From: Bemisia tabaci
Taxonomy: Eukaryota > Arthropoda > Insecta > Hemiptera > Aleyrodidae
DNA: 64,000 nucleotides
Direction: 5' to 3'
NCBI RefSeq assembly: GCF_918797505.1
Contig: NC_092800.1
Span: 36,446,263 to 36,510,262, forward strand
Within the stretch, counting starts at the first letter, position 1. Each line of letters starts with the position of its first letter. Below are positions 44,138 through 54,229 of the stretch, in pieces. The notes beneath the pieces were generated by a model. That model was not told where the DNA came from. It ran no database searches and saw only the letters and a program-made list of their open reading frames with translations. The translations under genes were made by a program, and so were the position numbers.

Positions 44138-45967
44138 ATGCTTCAACTTCTGACGTTAGCTCCCTCTTCTTGGACTACTGCGAAGATTGCATTGGAGTTT
44201 GGAGTCTCAGTTCGTGCCGTTAAAACGGCAAGAAAATTAAAAAACACTGCCGGCATTCTCGCTATCCCTCCGCCGAAACAAGGCAAAAAATTGGAGGAAG
44301 ATACGACACGCCTCGTTATTGAATACTATGAAAGTGACGATGCCTCAAGAACAATGCCGGGAATGAGAGACCGGGTCAGCATCGGAAATAAGGTGTACAA
44401 GCAAAAAAAAATGCTTTTAGCAAACTTGAGAGAACTTCACGCAGACTTCAAGCAGCAGTACCCCCATAACCCAATCGGGTTCTCAAAATTTTGCACTCTT
44501 AGACCTAGATGGTGTGTTCTTGCCGGTGAATCGGGTACTCACTCCGTGTGTGTGTGCACTTATCACCAAAATGTTGTTTTGATGTTCGAGGCAGTTGATT
44601 TAGGCGAAACCTATCAGGATTTCTTCAAGAGACTGGTGTGTGACACTAGTAATCGAGACTGTATGCTCCGGCGCTGCGACAAGTGCCCCAGTGTTGAGAA
44701 TGCACAGCTCTATTTGATGTCGGCACTGGAATCGTTTTTTGAGGATGAAGCGGAAATCGATTTTTATCAATGGGACTCTAAAGCTAGGTCTACCTTAAAA
44801 AAGGTGTCATTACATGTGGAGGAATTCATTGAGCTTCTATTACAACAACTGGAGGCACTACTACCGCACTCTTACATAGCAAAGGCTCAATCTCTTCACT
44901 TGAAAAATGTAAAGCAGAGCCTTTCACAGGATGAAGCCATAGTTATCACCGATTTTAGTGAGAACTACGGCTATATTGTGCAAGACGCAAGTCAAGGGTT
45001 CCACTGGAACAAAGACGCATGCACAATTTTTCCCGCTGTTCTGTATTACAGAAATAGTGAAGAAGCTCTCGTTCCCGTGTCTCTGTGTATAATATCAGAC
45101 GATATGAACCATGATGTGAGTATGGTCTATCAAATGCAGTGCCTCGTGACTGATTTTCTCAGAAGTAAACATCCAAGAATTAAAAAGCTACATTACTTTT
45201 CAGATGGCTGTGCTGGGCAGTTTAAAAATACCTATAACTTTCTGAACTTGTTGCATCACTTCAAAGATTTCCAGCTAGAGGCAGACTGGTCATTTTTCGC
45301 AACATCCCACGGAAAAACTGAATGCGACGGTGTTGGTGGGACTGTTAAAAGACTAGCCAGGAAAGCAAGTCTGCAGCGTCCGTACTCTAACCCGCTCATT
45401 TCTGCCAAAGAAGTGTTTGATTTTGCAACAGCTGAGATTAAAAATGTTGTTAGCTTTCATGTTCTGAAGTCCGCCGTGGACAGTCTGCGAGACACATTAC
45501 AAAGTCGATTTTCAATTGCCACAACTGTTCCAGGAACTAGATCTTTTCACTATTTTGAACGTTTGTCGTCTTTCAAACTTATCACAAAGCGAATTTCAGC
45601 CGACCAAACAACTCCTTTAGTATTTGATTACGACAAAAATGATGACACCTTTTCCAAGGTTATGGAAGAGTTGTACGAAAATTGTTACGTTGCATGTTTT
45701 TATGACCAAGATTGGTACTTCGGAGTTGTTGAGGAATTGCACAAGGACGAACAGGATGTCAAAGTGCGATTCATGCATCCAAACGGACCAACAACTTTCT
45801 TTTATTGGCCTCGGAAGGAGGACATCTGCATTGTTCCCGTGTCATCGATCATTTCCATAGTTGATCCACCAAGGACGACAACTTCTGGTAGAACATTTGT
45901 CTTTTCCCAAGAAGTTATCGACACTGTTGTGGAAAGTGTAGAAATGCTAAGAAATAGTAAAAATTAG
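44138..45967 (+). CDS. DDE/D-type transposase (609 aa) of the 5.65-kb element
   Basis: Probably cuts and pastes its own element. The N-terminus (about residues 12-40) resembles a helix-turn-helix, with TTAKIALEFGVSVRAVKT. Cys/His clusters at about 126-143 (WC...CVCTYH) and 175-183 (CMLRRCDKC) may bind zinc. An RNase H-like core shows three acidic positions in conserved surroundings: D272 (TDFSENYGY), D356 (YFSDGCAGQFKN) and E395/D397 (SHGKTECDGVGG). The C-terminus (about 515-575, WYFGVVEEL...VKVRFMHP) looks like a Tudor/SH3-like chromatin module. I recall similar SENY...SDGCAGQ...GKxxCDG proteins as uncharacterised families in aphids and cnidarians. The frame is free of stops and frameshifts and appears to be a single exon. 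The start is the first ATG in frame after the left repeat, but the frame stays open somewhat further upstream, so a longer or spliced N-terminus is possible. Confidence 0.88.
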   Translation: MLQLLTLAPSSWTTAKIALEFGVSVRAVKTARKLKNTAGILAIPPPKQGKKLEEDTTRLVIEYYESDDASRTMPGMRDRVSIGNKVYKQKKMLLANLRELHADFKQQYPHNPIGFSKFCTLRPRWCVLAGESGTHSVCVCTYHQNVVLMFEAVDLGETYQDFFKRLVCDTSNRDCMLRRCDKCPSVENAQLYLMSALESFFEDEAEIDFYQWDSKARSTLKKVSLHVEEFIELLLQQLEALLPHSYIAKAQSLHLKNVKQSLSQDEAIVITDFSENYGYIVQDASQGFHWNKDACTIFPAVLYYRNSEEALVPVSLCIISDDMNHDVSMVYQMQCLVTDFLRSKHPRIKKLHYFSDGCAGQFKNTYNFLNLLHHFKDFQLEADWSFFATSHGKTECDGVGGTVKRLARKASLQRPYSNPLISAKEVFDFATAEIKNVVSFHVLKSAVDSLRDTLQSRFSIATTVPGTRSFHYFERLSSFKLITKRISADQTTPLVFDYDKNDDTFSKVMEELYENCYVACFYDQDWYFGVVEELHKDEQDVKVRFMHPNGPTTFFYWPRKEDICIVPVSSIISIVDPPRTTTSGRTFVFSQEVIDTVVESVEMLRNSKN

Positions 45968-46245
45968 TAGACTAGCCGATGACCTGTGTCTACGCAGTTC
46001 GGTTCAGTCATCAATCACATCTTTCCCTTAACCCGTGGATGGAGGAGTGCGCAGGCTTGTGCACGGGTTAGTGTCTGTGCTTCGCAACTCGCGTTTGACC
46101 CTCCCCTTTTAGGCTTGGATTCTATCAATTGTTCTCACTCGGTTAACTTTTTGAGACTTAAAATTTTTTTCATTACTTTCAGTTGTACTGGACAGGTTTG
46201 GTTTTTTGACGATTTTTCTTCCTTTTATTTTAGTCTGAGCTACTA
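45968..46245. other. Element interior after the transposase gene
   Basis: T-rich sequence, probably the 3' untranslated region of the transposase transcript. No further gene. The plus-strand frame at 45986-46246 is not supported. Confidence 0.6.
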
Positions 46246-46915
46246 GAAGGTGACTCAGAGTAACTGCCCCCGGGGTCGGCCTCTTCCTTCTCTTTTAATC
46301 ATTGAGCTCATAAGTCAGGTGATTTGACCGTCTTTGGTGCGTCGTGATAGAGTGACAGCTTTGGTTTTTATCGCTCTCTGCAGTTTTTCTTTTTTGATTG
46401 GTTTTCGTGCAAGTTTTTGGCTTTGTATAATCTGTATTTGCACATTTTTTTTTGGTTTCCACTACGCATCAGTGTATGTGGTATTTTTTTGGAGAGGTAG
46501 ATTCATATTTCAGTTCCTCCAATCTTCTCCCTACTGAGCTATAAAAAAGAGAAGGTGACTCAGAGTAACTGCCCCCGGGGTCGGCCTCTTCCTTCTCTTT
46601 TAATCATTGAGCTCATAAGTCAGGTGATTTGACCGTCTTTGGTGCGTCGTGATAGAGTGACAGCTTTGGTTTTTATCGCTCTCTGCAGTTTTTCTTTTTT
46701 GATTGGTTTTCATGCAAGTTTTTGGCTTTGTATAATCTGTATTTGCACATTTTTTTTTGGTTTCCACTACGCATCAGTGTATGTGGTATTTTTTTGGAGA
46801 GGTAGATTCATATTTCAGTTCCTCCAATCTTCTCCCTCCTGAGCTATAAAAAAGAGAAGGTGACTCAGAGTAACTGCCCCCGGGGTCGGCCTCTTCCTTC
46901 TCTTTTGATTGAGCT
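46246..46915. repeat. 305-bp tandem repeat inside the transposon, about 2.2 units
   Basis: Units start at 46246, 46551 and 46856 with GAAGGTGACTCAGAGTAACT then GCCCCCGGGGTCGG. The first two are almost identical (CGTGCAAG against CATGCAAG is one difference), and the third breaks off after about 60 bases. Each full unit holds the same 67-codon hydrophobic frame, which I take as incidental. Recent unequal exchange or slippage in non-coding sequence is likely. Confidence 0.93.
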
Positions 46916-47383
46916 CAGTGGATAAGTATGGCCTCCCATGATGCGGTCAGGTCAAGTCAAGACCTTAGGTTCCTCTTCTTTTCCTACAACTCTGGTTTCT
47001 ATGGTTTCATGGTTTTGTTCTTTACTCAACTTCATTTATATCGTCGCTTTTTCTTTGGTTTAAATCCACTCTTCAAATTTGGGATTCTGAGTTTTCCAGC
47101 AAATAAATTATAAGGGTGTATGGAAAGGCAGCGTGATGTCTCACCCTTTTTCAAATTTTAGCTTTTACTTTTTTGCAATATTTATCGTCAATCTTAATGA
47201 AGGACATTTTCTTCTTGCACGTAAATCAGGTCCAAGTCAAACCTCCATTTCTTATTCGAACTATCGGCCTCATTTTATTGTAACTATTGCTGGGATTCTC
47301 AGTCAAGTCGAAGTATAAGGCACACTTGGTCCCTAATTGGACATCGTCCGCCGACGGATTCCCCTCAACCTCCTCCACGTGAG

Positions 47384-47425
<42 letters not shown>

Positions 47426-47589
47426 GGCTTGCTGTTTTTCATCGCCTCTATTCAGAAGCCGTAGAGGTGTATTTCTAAGTTAGTTATCTTGGCTTCTAAC
47501 TTTTTTGAAAGGAGTGTCAGGCTGCCTCCACCTTTAGAAACGTGCAAACGGGACGTAATTTTCGAACGCATGCTCCCCTGACTATATGC
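46916..47589. other. Element interior, no gene; 37-residue poly(A) run
   Basis: T-rich sequence. A run of 37 A at 47384-47420 precedes the right terminal repeat. Two 61-codon frames (46928-47113, 47133-47318, +) have no domain. Confidence 0.6.
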
Positions 47590-48531
47590 AATAAATCGCC
47601 TTCGCCCGTCATTTTTGAGCATTTCCGGCCGGTTTTCATTTCCGTATGGTTCCGTGTCCCATCGATGCACGTTAGTAAGGGTTTATTACTCGAAAGTATA
47701 CACCTTAAGATTGAAATAGAGAGAGAAAATTGGAAATTGCAGTTACAATCCATGGAATGCATAGGTTACGGTGTGAAAAATCGTCTTTTTGCGTCAATTT
47801 CGAGGATTTTCGGTCGGTTTCCGGTTTCCATCAGGCCGTTAATCGATCGGTGCATGTATGGAAAGCGTTGACAGTCTGATTTTATGCATGATAGAGGGTA
47901 AAGTGGGAAAAAATATCGACAATTGAAGAGTTCATTATCGAAATATGTGGATTAACATGTGAAAAATCGTCCTTTTTTACCAATTTTTGACCTTTTTTGG
48001 CCTATTTGAATTTTTTTAGGCCCTTAACCGTCCGATTACTATCGAAAAAAGTATATCAACCAAAAGTATATATCCTAAGCTTGAAGTATAAAAAAAAATC
48101 GAAAATCGGAGTGACTGTTTTTTAGATAATTGAGTTTGAACATTGAATGGCGAAAAAATCGTAAATTTTAAAAAACCCTAAATTACGGCCATTAGAATAA
48201 TTTATAGCTAAATTTCGATGGCATATTCAGAATCTACATGAAAAACTGGTCTAGAAACACTCTTTCAAAGTATGATGGATTGATACAGAGTCTCGCTATG
48301 GAGAGTTAAAGAGAGGGAAGTCGAGAAAATGAGAATCGCTAAAACGGGCGTTTTTGAATATCGCTAAAATTCACCCCATCTTTGGGGGTCGATATCTCGC
48401 GAACGGGGCGTCGGATGGGAAAACCCTTCAAATTAGTTTCTTATAATGATGTAAAGACCCCGTATACCAATTTTCAGCCAAATCGGAGGGGGTCGGGTTC
48501 CGAGCCTGGCACAGTTGACGTGGAATGACCC
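47590..48531. repeat. Right terminal inverted repeat, 942 bp
   Basis: Exact-length counterpart of 42884-43825, ending TTGACGTGGAATGACCC. The near identity of the two arms indicates little time since insertion, or gene conversion. Confidence 0.95.
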
Positions 48532-48610
48532 AGCTACTATTTTGCCACGGAGGTGTACAGTATCATACGAGATTGAAGGCACCCCAACGTATCATGGTTG
48601 ATGGCACCTT
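48532..48610 (+). repeat. Right remnant of the repeat F copy broken by the transposon
   Basis: After AGCT the sequence continues ACTATTTTGCCACGGAGGTG, CAGTATCATACGAGATTGAA and ACGTATCATGG, collinear with 22160-22225. Confidence 0.88.
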
Positions 48611-49560
48611 TCAAAGCTTCCTCGCAAATTAAACAAGCAGGAAGCTCCAACGCATTCGCGTCGGCAAGCGGCTCTGGCGACGGTAGTTGTTACGCGTTTA
48701 CGGTTTCCTTGGTAACCTTTGTTTGCTATCAGCTGATGTCGAGTAGAATGACTAGGAAGCTCCAACCACGGCATTCTTCGAAAAAAGCGCGAAAACTTAT
48801 AGATTTGAATTTTCAAATTTTAAACGTAAAGTACATTTTTTCCGGTGCGAGATTAAAGCACAGACCCGTTTTGAATTATTGACAGTATCACCATGATTCC
48901 AAAAATACACTACACAACATAGCATTTGCTCACAGGAAAAAGATATCAATTAAAATAAAATCAGTCCCCCCTAAACAGCAGAAAATGGCGCCGATTCCCA
49001 TCAACCAACGCGCGGTCTCTCCAATGTAACATGGTCCAATGATACTCCCTAGCTGGGACCGTCCGGAATAGCAGCTCTAGTGCAAGCACCAGAGCCGCTA
49101 ATAGAGTGACGACGACAAAAAGAGAACGGTACTCGAAAAACTTCCTAAGTCCCAGTATTTTTTTCTTCAAATAAAGTTTAGCATGATTTTTGAACTTCAT
49201 TAGAGGAAAAAGTGGCTCGATTCAAGCAAAGATATGCTCAAATTTACCGTCAAGAAAATTTAATTTTGAATAAATAAAGAAATTATGCTTGTTTAAAGAA
49301 GCAAAGATGTTTATATGAAAAAAAAGTCACTTACATTAAGCAGAAACCCGTTTTCATTCAGCGATTTTATTCTTGATTCAAAATGGAAATCTTCTGGATG
49401 GCACACTCAAGAATGTTTCTGCCTAAATCGAGTCACTTTTTTTCTAATGAAATTCAAGAAATATGTTAAACGTTATTAAATACGGATGCTAGGACTTAGT
49501 GAGTTTTTGGACTACCGCTCTCTTTTTGTGCCGTAATATATAGATTTATTTTGCGAGGGA
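48611..49560. other. No gene seen; hairpin motif at 48628-48665
   Basis: AAACAAGCAGGAAGCTCCAAC with CGCATTCGCG belongs to the hairpin set. Frames at 48592-48882 and 48961-49200 lack domains. Confidence 0.45.
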
Positions 49561-49925
49561 AGCTCCGCATATTATTGGACGCCTGTCATTCTTGATACGT
49601 TCAAACGCCTTCAATTTTGTATGATACTGTGCAACACCTCTGCGGCAAAATAGTTGCTTGAAGCGCCGTTGAACGCTGCACGGTGGGCGAGGACTGGCGC
49701 CTACAAACCTAACTGGGATACCTCACGCATTGCGCAATGCGTGAAGTATCCCAGTTAGGTTTGTAGGCGCCAGTGCGCGTGTCTCGCTGGCAGCATTGCA
49801 GCAAGCCTCTCCGCTCTGTGTTTGGCTCTAATATTTGAACTCGCGAGGTCAACGTTTTTCAACTTATGATTCTTAAATGTTTGCACACTCCTCATGGATT
49901 CTTCTCATTTAAATTGATATGGGGA
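49561..49925 (-). repeat. Repeat F copy 4, with palindrome at 49693-49793
   Basis: Minus-strand copy from ATTATTGGACGCCTGTCATT, CTTGATACGTTCAAACGCC and CAAAATAGTTGCTTGAAGC through the palindrome to AAATTGATATGGGG. It is uninterrupted and so is the clearest empty site for the large transposon. Confidence 0.9.
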
Positions 49926-51198
49926 AAATATGTATTTAAGGAAAATATAATGAGTGTTTTGTAAATGTTATGATGGTTCCGTGTCAAATTTAATGATTTC
50001 CAAAGCACTTTATTTTTTACTAACCGGGCAATTTAAATGTCTCGTAACCAATGTGAAATTAAAACGTTGATATCTTAGTTGGGAGTTGATTGCAGTGTTT
50101 TTCAATGCAAAAATCGTGTACTACGTGAAATTGAAGAAGAACACGTACCAGATTGTTTGACTTCGTACCTTTCTTCTGCCTTGCTAAGCAAGAACGCCAT
50201 AAATCCATCAAGATTTTCCCGCGTTTTTCGGAACTTAACACTTTATAAAACAAAAACTGTTTTACCCATGCACCTCAAATTTTCAAGCTAGGTTCTTGAT
50301 AGTATTCGCAGAAGAATTCTGTGAAAACCTTGTCCCAAGGTACACAAGTTTTCCTGCTATGGTACGTTGTTTCCCAAAAATAAAAAAGGCGTTTACGGCG
50401 TTTTTGCGTTGCAAGCAGTTCTAGTGGTCCATTTGATGTAACTATTCGAGCTCAATGAATGCTGATATTGCATACACGAAAAATTGAAGGTATTCCTCTT
50501 TTCTCGGCACTGCAGGACGGAAGCGGGAGCCGGAATAAAACTGAACATTCGACATTACAACACTGCCGCTCACCAAAAACCCACGGTCGTCGCGAAGTTT
50601 TGACATCAGGTAATCATTCATTCGCCGCGCGGTTGTCAAACCGACCCAAATCTCGCGCAACAGGGTTGGCGAGCACAAAAATTACGATGTAAATCTTCCA
50701 ACTTAATTGGCCGTCGGCGGAGCCGAGCGCAGGTGGACGGTTACGCATATTGGAATCCGATGCTTTCAGAAACGGCACAAGTGCATTTTTGCACGAGCCT
50801 GAAAGCTCGTAAAAACGCATGGAAAATAGAGCTCATCTGAAAATGGATTCACATCCTTTTTCGGAGCAACTGATTCATTTCGGTACCGATTATCAGATAA
50901 AATAACAAACTGTCGCTTTGGCAGGATGCAGCTTGTGACATCCTCTGCTGCACGTAAATTATGCACGAGTGAACACCGAGCGGGGTATTAGCGGATCAAA
51001 AATTGATAACGTTAATGGTGTGTTTGATTTTTGTTGTCCTCGCGGATGCTAATCACTCCCCCGGTAAATTTATACTGTCCACTGTGCGACTTTTTTGAGC
51101 AATTCCTTACGCAAAAAAATAGTCTGTGTTGATGACGGAACCTTCTGTTCACAGTGCTCCTGCATTTTCTTTGTTATATTTACAGAACTATTTTGTTG
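49926..51198. other. No gene seen; decayed repeats
   Basis: About 49990-50170 resembles the arm of the 21.0-kb element. 50174-50415 is a badly decayed MITE-C (CTGCCTTGCTAAGCAAGAAC and ACGGCGTTTTTGCG). Remaining frames have no domain. Confidence 0.45.
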
Positions 51199-51218
51199 CA
51201 CTGGAAAAAAAAACACAA
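51199..51218. repeat. Isolated MITE-A left terminus
   Basis: CACTGGAAAAAAAAACACA without the rest of the element, exactly at the border of segmental duplication B. Confidence 0.7.
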
Positions 51219-52007
51219 ACGCCATCGAAGGCGCTGTCGATTTCCCTCTCCTGTTGATGAGATTGCGCGTCAGATTCAACCAGCAAGCTCACTTTTTGTC
51301 CAAGTCAATTCTCCTTACCTCAAAAGAACTGCTTTTAAATTGTTTAAGCTACACCGAGGGGTAAGTGGCTGCGAAAAACATCTGACATGGCTGATAACAA
51401 TCTTTCAGTTTCCTCATATGTTTTTCTCGCTAAAATCCTCAGTCGCACTTTGCGGTGTTAAGGGAAAACGCCGTATAAACATTCAAAAATTGCCGAATCT
51501 CCTCCTATAAACTGTCTAGATTGAGGAAAGTAATAACGCATTTTCTCCATAAATTTTCAGATAATTTACATCTGCTTGCTAGTAAAATTCTCTAACAAAT
51601 CCGAAGAAAATTTTTCAGAAGTTTCCCTGAAAATTCATATTTTATCAAAACGTGTTTTGGCAACGTCTGACGGTTCTTACGGTGTTCTTCCTGTAGCACG
51701 GCAATACTGTCGTAGCCTGCCTGACCCGAAGACTGAAGGAACTCTCATTCTCATAGTCCTGCGCGCGGCGGCGACGACTCATGCAAAACTCCTTCAATTG
51801 ATCGGGTATGCAATTTGATCTCCGGAGAGTTAAAATAGTTGCTCGGACGCGCCTTATCGCTTCAAAGCTCTCAATAGCTCTCTACAGATTAGAGTTTCGT
51901 GTTTCAGATCGATTTTTGAAAACATTTTTTTTGTGAAGAAAAATGGCCCTTCATATAAACAGTCTTTTCGATTATTAAATACAAGTTTATTAAATGTATT
52001 ACAACGT
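51217..52007. repeat. Segmental duplication B (inverted partner at 9186-10162)
   Basis: Same sequence as 9186-10162 in the opposite orientation, without MITE-H. Contains a MITE-C at about 51446-51702 and the CGGAGATC repeat at 51775-51870. The exon-like stretch 51221-51362 (+) ends in a good splice donor, GGGGTAAGTGG. Confidence 0.9.
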
Positions 52008-52019
52008 AAAATAATCACG

Positions 52020-52257
52020 CATTGAAAAAATAAAAAAACACACACACATTGGGTCTAGAGTCCAGACTCTAAAAAACATCGACAAGAAAAAGTACCCTTG
52101 ATTCAATCAGAATCTAGCTTAAATTAAGAACCAAGTCTCTTAATTTAGGCGGATTTCGTTTTGATTCAAGCAAAAATCCGATTGAATCAAGAGTATTTTT
52201 TCTTTTCAATGTTTTCAAGAGTCTGGACTCTGGATACAATGTGTTTTTTTTCCAGTG
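52020..52257. mobile_element. MITE-A copy
   Basis: CATTGAAAAAATAAAAAAAC with a small CA expansion at the left; the right end TTTTCCAGTG is intact. Confidence 0.88.
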
Positions 52258-52454
52258 TGTGAAAACAGAACTTCAGTCGTGAAGACAGGGAACTCTGTCC
52301 TCATGACGGCAGCTTCTGTAGCTGTAACAAAGAAAAGGCAGGAGCCCTGTGCACAGAACTATTTTTTTCAGTGCTGGTAAGCTAAACAGAGAGGACGAGG
52401 GTTATCGATGAGGATCACTCGATAACGATTCAACAATCGACCTGCGGGTTTAAT

Positions 52455-52593
52455 TGGACTGCATTTTGCAATTTGGAACTATAAATTCTGGCCCGGTTTA
52501 AAAACAACGTAGGTGTCATTGGTTTCTCTATGCACATGAGTGCTTTTTCAGATGAGCCAAAATCTATAGTTTCAAATTGCAAAATGCAGTCCA
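52455..52593. mobile_element. E1 element copy 2
   Basis: 139 bp, TGGACTGCATTTTGCAATTT to GCAAAATGCAGTCCA. The flanks TTTAAT and ATTAAT are palindromic to each other. Confidence 0.92.
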
Positions 52594-53208
52594 ATTAATC
52601 ATCATTAGGCGGAAAATAGCGTTGGTCTTCGAAATTAACTTTTGCAACGCACGGATACATGGCTTTCGATTGGACCCCAGTCCTCATTAAAATGGTTCCC
52701 TCATTACTTCATACTTCATACTATATTTACTTCATATTATTTATTTTATTCAATTTCCCCACCGAAATTTATTAAGCATATGGCGCGCTTTATTGCTTTC
52801 GCCGAGAGCCCAACCACTCGATATGTGTATTCGAAATCCATTGGCTCCTGGGTCATTTTAAAGCCGTTTTCGTGGCAGGAACATATTCGAATTCTTGAAT
52901 CGTGATAAATAATTTTTGAGAGTATTTACGAGTAGATTGCTGGTAATTATGTTTTTTAAATCGATGCCGTTACTGAAAGAGCCCACCAGATCTATTTCTG
53001 TACCTACACAACTCTTTCATTTTTACGCACGTATTAATATACTTTGAGCAAATCGCGATTTTGAAAAGTACCTTCTGTTTACACATGCAAAGCATGAAAC
53101 TTTGTACGTTTTTTACTCTGGCAAAAGATTGCAACAGTCCCATTAGTCATTGAGAATGGCTTAAAATTGCTCTCGAGACGTTCAAATTTTCAAATATTTT
53201 CAAGAGAT
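52594..53208. other. No gene seen
   Basis: An 87-codon frame (52642-52905, +) lacks any recognisable domain. Confidence 0.45.
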
Positions 53209-53415
53209 CGTCCTCTTCCGGCCAAAATATCACAAGCGCCTTGCGACGTTTCAAAATTTCCGCCGCTATTTTATTTTCTTACAAGGAAATTGTTAGTTGA
53301 ATCTGTTGGAAAATTTCACTGAATTTTATTGGCAGTACAAAGAAAATTCCGTGAAATTTTCGGACGGATCAACCAACAATCTCTCCGTAAAAAAATCAAA
53401 TGACAGCGGAAATTT
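53209..53415. mobile_element. MITE-D copy 6, left part
   Basis: CGTCCTCTTCCGGCCAAAAT to AATGACAGCGGAAATTT, where the repeat F palindrome (CTGGCGCCTTCAAACCTAAC) begins. The same arrangement, a palindrome within MITE-D, occurs at 39.9-40.4 kb. Confidence 0.82.
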
Positions 53416-54097
53416 GCGCGCTGGCGCCTTCAAACCTAACAGGGATACGGTATCTGTTCATTTAGCCACGGCTCGTGGCGCCACGCAACAAAAATTGTTG
53501 CGTTTAGCCACAAGTTATAGGTGCTGTGTGGCTAAATGAAACATTCAAAATGAGTGTGGCTAAATGCAACAAATTTTGTTGCGTGGCGCCACGCAACAAA
53601 AAATGTTGCATTTAGCCACAGAAGTTATGTGTGATCTGACTTATCTGTGGCTCATTGCACCGCAGCCAACAGGGCTACGGTGCAATGAGACACAGATCTT
53701 GGCGCCACGTTCGGATCTCGGCTAAAATTCGGGCACAGCGCCACAGAGTGTGGCGCCACACTCCTGCAAAATCCTCAAATTTCCCTTATGTTTAAAACCG
53801 CTTAAGTGCTGGTGCAACCTGTCACAAAGTTCTGCTTACAGTTGACTTTCCGCTCATCTTTGACTTTCGTAAAAAACTGTCCAACCAACTTTGATAAACT
53901 TTCGAGCGTGGCACTACGCACCAGCGCATGAAAAAATCCGGGCCCAGCGCTACAGGGCCGAGCGCCACAACTCACGATTGCCTATCGCATGAATTACGGG
54001 CGCGCATCGGGTAGCGAGACCGCGTCGCTCAGTAGCGCATGAAAAAATCCGGGCCCAGCGCCACAGGGCCCAGCGCCACAGGGCCTAATCCACCTGA

Positions 54098-54190
54098 GGT
54101 TAGGTTAGGTTAGGTTATGTTAGGTTAAGTTAGGTTAGGTTAAGTTAGGTTAGGTTAGGTTAGGTTAGGTTAGTTTGGGTTAGGTCAGGT
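54098..54190. repeat. Interstitial TTAGG telomere-type array
   Basis: About 18 tandem TTAGG units with a few variants (TTATG, TTAAG, TTTGG). TTAGG is the ancestral arthropod telomere repeat. Here it is inside a transposable element, not at a chromosome end. Confidence 0.93.
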
Positions 54191-54229
54191 CCGATGCGAC
54201 GCGACGTGGGCCTCGCTAACAATATGTTG

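Larger units (their letters stand above)
42884..48531 (+). mobile_element. Complete autonomous-looking DNA transposon, 5.65 kb, Sola-like candidate
   Basis: Bounded by GGGTCATTCCACGTCAAC and its reverse complement. It has 942-bp inverted terminal repeats, a 4-bp AGCT duplication (42880-42883 and 48532-48535) and one intact 609-codon gene with RNase H-fold transposase features. The site lies in repeat F; sibling copies read TTCAAGCAACTATTTTGCC across the junction, while this one reads TTCAAGCT and AGCTACTATTTTGCC. A 4-bp duplication, long termini and a large DDE/D protein agree with the Sola superfamily. That assignment comes from memory of general properties and is provisional; other 4-bp-duplication superfamilies are possible. 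Confidence 0.85.

Noticed and set aside
46334..46842. Two identical 67-aa hydrophobic frames in the large transposon
   Set aside because: They are the two units of the 305-bp tandem repeat. No domain, no start context and no conservation beyond the repeat.
47384..47420. Poly(A) tail of a processed retrocopy
   Set aside because: It lies inside the transposon next to the right arm, with no upstream retrogene and no target duplication around it; treated as a simple A-run.
43544..47871. A 108-109 aa frame found twice, at 43.5-43.9 and 47.5-47.9 kb
   Set aside because: It lies in the two terminal inverted repeats and is duplicated only for that reason.
54098..54190. A true chromosome end or telomere
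   Set aside because: The TTAGG array is about 90 bp, contains variants and lies between transposon arms with unique sequence on both sides.
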